A DNA stretch of 64,000 bases, from NCBI GenBank assembly GCA_019155185.1, contig CM032806.1, forward strand, positions 1,686,001 to 1,750,000. Direction: 5' to 3'. The notes beneath the pieces are model-generated. The model made no database searches and was not told the origin of the DNA. It worked only from the letters and a program-made list of their open reading frames with translations. The stretch is from Beaufortia kweichowensis (taxonomy: Eukaryota > Chordata > Actinopteri > Cypriniformes > Gastromyzontidae). Shown here piece by piece: positions 57,891 through 64,000 of the stretch; within the stretch, counting starts at the first letter, position 1, and each line of letters begins with the position of its first letter. A program made the translations under genes and the position numbers.

Positions 57891-59175
57891 CTGAGTATTA
57901 AACTCTGGCACATAACTCATCCTACACCATTTGTGCTTTGGACATGAAAGATACCTCAGATCAGACGGCTTGGACAGCAGGACAGCAGTGTTGAGGACAG
58001 CACAAAACCTCACAGACCGACACGGTCGGCTTGTTTTGATTTGGCCTGGTAAGAGACCACCTAGAAAATACACACACATAACACACAATCAACACAATAA
58101 TCAATCATTTAAAGAGTTTAACAATTATCATTGTGGCAAGAATTTTTGCATGGTTAAACACAGCTTAATATTTCTATTTAAAAAAAGCAAAACCATTCTA
58201 GCATTTCTCTTCTTCTAGCATTTCAAGTCTTGTATTTCTCTGTTGTTCTGAGCAGCAGACGAGATATTAAAATGCAAACGTTTAATATGTAAATCCATTT
58301 AGTTGAGGTCCGCAGCCAGAGCAGCTTACAGAGAACCGTCTCACATCCCAACAACAGCACGCTAAAACACAATCAAACAATAAATACTAAAGATTAAAAA
58401 TCCTTTTCTTTTCATGTCATCGTGTAAGAATAAAAGTCAGGATGAGCAAAAAAGCTTTTTCTGATGCTCTGCATAAAGAATCTAAAGAGGTTAATGACAA
58501 CAAGCTAAGCAAATACAAGTTATAAACACTTTTATACATTTCATATTATCGAACACCAGGTGGAAACATCTTGTGTAAAATACTGCATTGTATGAACAAA
58601 GGTAGAAGGGTCACAGCCAACACATAATAATAAAAAAAGATAATGTTATTTATAAAAATACCTACAAATAAAAAGAATTTTAAAAATCTAATATGTAAAA
58701 TCAACAGATGCATTTTCATGTGTATACTCAATACATGCGGTGACACTTACCAGGTTAAGGTTACAAGCAAAAACAATTGTTTTTATTGTTACTCATATGA
58801 TTAGCTACATGCCTTCAAAACTAAAGATACAGGTAAAGATATACTTCAAGTGTAGATACCTTACGATGTTGCAATCTTTTCTGAGACTGTCAAACATTTA
58901 TGCAACCGCAATAAAAACAGGGCAAGGTTAAGGTTTCATAATAAACTATTAAACTGTATCGCCTCCTAATGAGGTAATGTTTGCACAGAGGGTCATATAC
59001 TGATCAAGTTTTATTCATGCTATTGTACAGTGGAGGTCTGGTATGGATGAAATTATAAACTCATTGATGTGCATTATTATTGCATTTATTTTGGATATCT
59101 AAACATCACATCTTAACTCAAAGCGGCTGTTAATAATAAATGTACGAGCATTACCTGTCTTGGAGACGTTCTGCA
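57891..59175. other. Mixed intergenic DNA, nothing recognised
   Basis: Opposing frames of 67 and 95 codons near 57885-58218 are not coding. AT-rich from about 58100 onward. Confidence 0.38.
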
Positions 59176-59179
59176 GACT

Positions 59180-59770
59180 GTACTATATGGTTTATTGTAG
59201 CTTTAGGAACTGCAGAATGAATATCTGTGACCAGCCAGCAGGCCAGAGCGTTTTAACCTACAGCATAAATAATGCACCTAGCCGCGAAATGACCTCTCCT
59301 ATCTGCCGTCCTACAGCCGGCCTCATCTAAAACAACAATGGAAAAAACAAAGTATTAGCACAACGGCATGAAACAGATGCGGTTAGGATGGAGAACATTA
59401 GCTGACGCTGGCCTCTCTCACAGCATTATGACAGCATTGATCTCTGGAAAAACTCGTCCTTAAAAATACTGCCCGGGTAAATGGCAGGCGGAGCGGCACT
59501 CGCCGTCAAGTAGCAATCTGAGCAATGGAAGAAATTTCATGCTGCAAATCCCCTGCTTAAATTGGACTAGTGTGACAGCATCACATTTTCTCCCAGGGTG
59601 ATATCACAATGATTCAGATTTCTGCCAAGTGTTTGAAGCTCTCGCATTAATGCGTACTTGAGCCAAGCCCGGTAAACACTGGCAGGAGCCCGGGGACCGG
59701 AATTCCAGAGGACGAGATTAAGGTCGCAGTAGGAGAGAGGCGTTTCCCAGCGAGAAGTTTAGCACAATCT
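59180..59770. promoter_or_regulatory. Strong candidate conserved non-coding block
   Basis: A long GC-richer, repeat-free block. It includes CATAAATAATGCACC near 59263, TCTAAAACAACAATGG (SOX-like ACAATGG) near 59326, CTTAAATTGGACTAG near 59556 and CTCGCATTAATGCGTAC near 59640, which holds the perfect palindrome CGCATTAATGCG. No coding frame. Confidence 0.46.
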
Positions 59771-60400
59771 TATTATTATTAATGTTTGCGCTCATACGCT
59801 GGGCACGCTTGGCTTAAAACAAAGCATTTTGGATGATTTATCAAACTAAGAAATATGCGAGTCACTGAACAGAGGGGAATACGACACAACGATTTAGAAT
59901 TCAAAGAAAACCTCGGAGGTCGAGTCGAAGCGAATAGAAAGTTCTGGGAAGTGCGGCGAGCGACTGGATGTTTTAGCATTTGATTTGCATAGTAAGTAAC
60001 CTGACTGCTCTGATGAATAGGTAATACCACCCCTATGAGGCGAACAGGTTGCATTGTGGGACAGTAGCTGCTGGGCGTGTCTTCCAGTGGAGTGCGTCCG
60101 CCTGACACTCCAATTTCATCCAAACCCTCCTACTTTTGTCCTGGGGCTGTGGATGACAAAATTTTATGTATTATGGATTTATTTTTTCATGCTTTTTGTC
60201 TTTCTCAGAAAGCAAACTTGTAAACATCTCTTACTTTGGCAGTTGCGTGTACACCGGGGACAGGATGCAATAAAACGCAGAGAGATTGAGTTTCAATAAA
60301 GTTGTAGCATGTTGATATTTTTCTTCGCACCTGCGGCTGCCAAACTGGTCGCTGGATCTCTCCCAACAATATCATCTCATTTCAGAGCCCACCGACAAAT
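59771..60400. promoter_or_regulatory. Candidate non-coding block
   Basis: Continuation of balanced unique sequence with CATTTTGGATGATTTATC near 59825 and GATTTGCATAGTAAG (octamer-like TTTGCAT) near 59981. A 114-codon minus-strand frame (59779-60123) has no codon bias or splice sites. Confidence 0.33.
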
Positions 60401-60439
60401 GGAAGATTCGCGGAAAGCAGGAAAACCATAAGAAAGAAA

Positions 60440-60836
60440 TTCTTTACCACAGATGAGATCTCTTTAATATCTCCTAGACATCAATAAGATTAAATGGAGA
60501 GCAAATGGAAACTTTTGTTTAAGTCTCATGAGCGTTTCAGATATTTCTCCTGAGAAAGAGTCTGAAATCTCACAAATGTCATTAGAGTTTTAGAAGAGAT
60601 CTCAACAATGACACAAACTCAACTCAGATTTGTCTTTTTACCTACAATCTACATTTATTTACACCTTCATATTCTTCTTGGATTTTAACATTTGTCTCAT
60701 TGTTCCTTTAGTTTATACTTAAATAAAACACAACTAAGCACTCCATCAAATCTATGAAATAAAAACATCTGAACAAAAACACTCTCCTCTGGGAAGATAA
60801 ATGCCACAAGGAATGCTAAAAGTCCAAGTACTTAAT
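60440..60836 (+). repeat. Unnamed dispersed repeat family, copy 6 (longest)
   Basis: In order: ACAGATGAGATCTCTTTAAT, ATCTCCTAGACATCAATAAG, GCAAATGGAAACTTTTG, CAGATATTTCTCCTGAGAAA, TAGAGTTTTAGAAGAGATC, TGACACAAACTCAACTCAG, CTACATTTATTTACACCTTC and ACTCTCCTCTGGGAAGAT. It spans nearly all blocks found in the other copies, so it is the best reference for the family. No terminal inverted repeat or coding frame is visible. Confidence 0.75.
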
Positions 60837-61955
60837 AAAATAAAAAAGCAGTCTTTCTGAAGTACAGGTAGACTTAATCTGATATCCAACTACTGAACCG
60901 TCTGTCTGCAGATATCTGCTCTGAAACTTTTACCTCCTTATGTATGCATGCCAACACAACACTGTAATGAACTGTCAAGAACACATCTTGGGAAAAATGC
61001 CTAAACCAGGAAACCTGTTCAAAATATCAGATCAATAGAGTAGAACTATTCTGCCATTATAATGTTAATATTAACCAGAATGAACAACAAATAAACAGAA
61101 AAATGTTCTCAGGTGGGTGAAGCGGCTTTATTAACCCTTCAAAATAAAACATAAGCGCACAGTTAAAATGAAAGGAGAATAAAAACTGTACACGTAATTT
61201 TAATTACCTCAATCTCACTGAAGCACTGAATCAATTTTATTGTATTACATCTCATTATCATGCAACGGGAGCATGCCAATAATTTAAGAAGTTTAATTTG
61301 CCATTTGATTACTTTTGTATGTCCTTTTTCAAATTTCTTAATGTTTACTTAAATACTGTATCCTGCTGTGAAATATCAGCTTGATAACAATTTTATATTG
61401 TTCTTTGTAATTGTTTCTTTCTCCTTTAATTTTGCTAATTGTTTACTTGAATTGAAAGATTAATAGAAAACTGGAGGCCATGTTTGTTTGAGAAACCGCA
61501 TTTAAAAACCTGTTTTTATAATAATTTTCATAAAAGAAGCTGATTTTAATACCAGTAATAATGAATAATATTTTTGCTATTGTGATGTTATTGGTCGCTG
61601 TTTAAGGAAACACAAGCGTACAGTTAGTGTAGTTTTCCTTATAAAGGACGACATATGCATATGGGGCTTTTTAACCTAAAAAATGAGGATGGAAAGCCAT
61701 CAATGGGTCAAGGGTGTGGAAGATAACACCTTCAGAATGAAGGATACAAAATCTAGACCAGATAATTAAAGCGGACGCATTTTAATATCCGACACGCATG
61801 ATTGGCTGAGGCCGCGGAGGTAACAACGACACAAATCCTTGAAGACAAGAAAGGTGACATTGTTCTTCATACCAAATCTTACTGATAAAGTAGGAGAGAG
61901 AGTTAAAAAATGGAAAGAATGTTGTCGAGAGATTTTTTGAAAGGCTGATGAATGA
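60837..61955. other. AT-rich intergenic DNA, nothing recognised
   Basis: AT-rich with poly-T and poly-A stretches. No frames above about 60 codons and no repeat ends seen. Confidence 0.42.
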
Positions 61956-61959
61956 GGTC

Positions 61960-62165
61960 AGGTGGTGTGAAGTTTGTAAAAATGCAGTTTCATTTTCATG
62001 AGGCCATCTGCTGTTTGAAAGTCTTGGAGATGTAATTATTCTGTCTCCGTTTAGACATCACGCGCAATCATGTACAATTAGATGGCCTTCTGCTCAAATT
62101 CCCTCGTGTGATAATGTGCGACTGTACGAAGCTTTCCCACTTCAGTCCTCCTTTAAACTCAGACC
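61960..62165. promoter_or_regulatory. Candidate conserved non-coding block
   Basis: Repeat-free sequence with GGAGATGTAATTATTCTG near 62026, CATCACGCGCAATCATG near 62057 and GTACAATTAGATGGCC near 62072. It ends at the palindromic element. Confidence 0.4.
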
Positions 62166-62208
62166 TGTTTAAATGGACCAAAACGTGAATGAAGTGAAAA
62201 AAAGTCCA

Positions 62209-62586
62209 GTTCATCTTCAATCACTCCGTCTCTGGTTCATCTCTGAGTTCTTTGGAACCCGGACCAATACTACAGCACGTTAATCACATGTGACCCAGTC
62301 TGTGAAAACCCAGCTGAAGTCGATTTTTTGTGATTTGCTTTTTTCTAAATAAAATCATCCTGTATAATGTAAAGAACATTGCTTGAAAATATAACCTTTT
62401 GAGATCTTTATTTACTGAGTAACGCTATGTCAAAGATTAAAATCATAGTGAAATTAATAAATTAATCTCAAAATTTGATTTTTAGGTTGTCACAGACTGG
62501 GTCACATGTGATTAACATGCTGTAGTATTGGTCCGGGTTCCAAAGAACTCAGAGATGAACCAGAGACGGTGTGACTGAAGATGAAC
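62209..62586. mobile_element. 378-bp palindromic element with about 105-bp inverted arms
   Basis: The left arm GTTCATCTTCAATCACTCCG and the right arm ending CGGTGTGACTGAAGATGAAC are inverted repeats. They stay about 95% identical through GAACCCGGACCAATACTACA to CACATGTGACCCAGTCTGTG. The arms diverge after that, leaving an AT-rich loop of about 170 bases. The inner arm segment is related to the fragment at 46436-46468. No clear target-site duplication is visible, and no coding frame. It is a foldback or MITE-type element. Confidence 0.85.
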
Positions 62587-62629
62587 TTTGACCCAGAAAC
62601 ACATTCTGAGTTTTACATTTAAAACAAAG

Positions 62630-62960
62630 ACATAAAAACTAACATTGTGTTTTTGGTTCAAAGTGTCTGGAACAGGTCACAGATAAAAATTACACTATGA
62701 AGTAATAGGCTATACTTCCAATCATAATTTCTTTACTGAAAGTTGGTCATTCAAAACTTTTTGTGCATTGTTCACAAATGATTTAGTAATTGTATGATGA
62801 ATTCCATGGCAGATATAGCAATGATTTGAGATTTAGCCAAAATGATCAACAATCACCCATGTAGAAATGACAGATTTCTCATCTGTCATTGGTCTGACAA
62901 ACAAAAAAACAGTCCCGCCTCAAACCGACATTATTGGTTGATCCAACATTACTGTGCTAA
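62630..62960. repeat. Possible diverged fish repeat with a small hairpin
   Basis: TGACAGATTTCTCATCTGTCA at about 62867-62887 is a short hairpin, and CCTCAAACCGACATTATTGG then TTGATCC near 62918 recalls a cyprinid repeat. The ends are undefined. Confidence 0.35.
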
Positions 62961-63265
62961 AACAAACAGATCAATGTTTTGAACACGTTTCACACTTTTC
63001 TAGACGATCAACAAACAAACAACTCGACTATTTCCAGCCGCCGTCTCTGCGTATTAAACTGCGACAGCAGAAAGTATTTTAACATCCAAAAACATCCACA
63101 CTTCTGTTTAAAGCGCAAGCTAGATTTCATCAGCAAATAAACCACAACTGTGCTGAAGAAAACATTTTGGGTTTGCAAGAGGATAAAATGGCTCAAGATC
63201 AGCTTTTCTCCAGCCTGTTTTTGAGAAAATAGGACAGTTTCATAAACACACGGCAGAGTCATCTT
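62961..63265. other. Mixed DNA, nothing recognised
   Basis: An 88-codon minus-strand frame (63008-63274) has no coding support. Confidence 0.36.
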
Positions 63266-63269
63266 TCCT

Positions 63270-63960
63270 GACACGAAAACCTCTCCTTTCTGCTCCTTTG
63301 CTCCTAAAAGGTGCCCGAGGTCTCCTGAGAGACCGTCTTCGCAGACAACAGCTGTGTCTTCCCGATTCTTAATTTAGTTCATTTATGCTCCGCCTGCATT
63401 CATCTGCGACGGACCAACAAGGTTACCTTGCCGTAGACTTTCATTTCCAATTCAATAATGCTCTTCAGCTGTGTTAATTAAACAGTTAATATTGAATCGA
63501 GCAGAAATTAAACCAGAGTCCATAAGAACCCTTCGGCGCATCCCTAGAGAGATTAAGGCAATATGAGGTGAAAAACAATTATTTCAGGTGCTTCTCATAT
63601 GCAAGCTTGATATCCGTCAGGCGCGTTATTGAGTTTTATTGTCCCTGACTGCCGTTGTTATTGTGTTCATGGTTTCGGTAATATCATTAAGAGTATAACA
63701 ACCTCGTCTGATGTCAGGGATTGTTTGTTTAACTTTCATCCAGCAATCTAACTCGTTTCTCATCTCATTCATTTCAATTAAAGAAGTGGAAAGACTTAAT
63801 TGCGATAGTTTACGGGTGGTCTACGAGGATCGAGTTGATGAAGATATGAAGATCTTTGATGAAATGCAGAAGCTGCTGATAAAACTTAAATAGACGTGAG
63901 ATTGGCACATGCCGTCCCTGAGCGATTTTCTCCCTGCTGTAATTGCAAATAGCTTTAACA
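63270..63960. promoter_or_regulatory. Strong candidate conserved non-coding block, about 690 bp
   Basis: One of the densest motif blocks: TTCTTAATTTAG near 63366, CCAATTCAATAATGC near 63448, GTGTTAATTAAACAGTTAATA near 63471, GAAATTAAACCAG near 63505, CATTTCAATTAAAG near 63771 and ACTTAATTGCGATAG near 63795. A 60-codon + strand frame ends inside it (63711-63893). A short terminal exon is conceivable but not supported by a good acceptor. The block reaches almost to the window edge and may continue beyond it. Confidence 0.47.
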
Positions 63961-64000
63961 CTTTCAGAAAACCAATTAGTTTATTAGGACAACTCTGTTA

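Overview
The window reads as AT-rich nuclear DNA from a teleost fish, most likely a cyprinid (carp, goldfish or zebrafish relative). This rests on its dispersed repeats: tRNA-derived SINEs with an L2-type tail carrying a GGATA stem-loop, the common cyprinid palindromic repeats related to AGTTCACCCAAAAAT, short TA-flanked inverted-repeat elements, and very long CT/GA, CA and TAA microsatellites. There is no sign of bacterial, viral or plasmid organisation. Nearly all open frames are short and show no coding character.

Only one protein-coding segment can be supported. It is a terminal coding exon on the + strand at 5913-6134, with a good branch point, polypyrimidine tract and AG acceptor just before it, a clean GC3-biased frame of 73 codons and a stop at 6132-6134. 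A 3' UTR-like stretch follows to about 7380, with several poly(A) signals. I could not identify the protein family. Bases 1-5912 would then be the last intron, and everything after about 7.4 kb is an intergenic desert with no further exon I can defend.

The desert alternates between two kinds of sequence. One is AT-rich, repeat-bearing DNA. The other is a series of 150-700 bp blocks with higher GC, no repeat signature and many TAATTA/ATTA, CAATTA and similar motifs (for example 3055-3800, 8225-8720, 16300-16870, 19060-19450, 22690-22860, 29755-30075, 31190-31570, 35680-36080, 36420-36830, 40660-41000, 46850-47560, 50690-51010, 57110-57480, 59180-59770, 63270-63960). Such blocks are what conserved non-coding elements around a developmental regulator look like. 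That is inference from composition, because no alignment could be run.

The mobile-element fraction includes six SINE copies or remnants, two adjacent TA-flanked MITEs at 44216-44635, a 378-bp palindromic element at 62209-62586, and several other terminal-inverted-repeat elements (41870, 54735, 56512). A dispersed family of roughly 200-400 bp that I could not name occurs six times in both orientations. Tandem repeats include a CpG-rich 30-bp minisatellite at 27247-27508 and a 16-bp minisatellite next to a roughly 250-bp GA tract at 48179-48752. I found no convincing RNA gene or CRISPR array, and no previously undescribed multi-gene system. The best leads are the unidentified terminal exon with its regulatory landscape and the unnamed dispersed repeat family.
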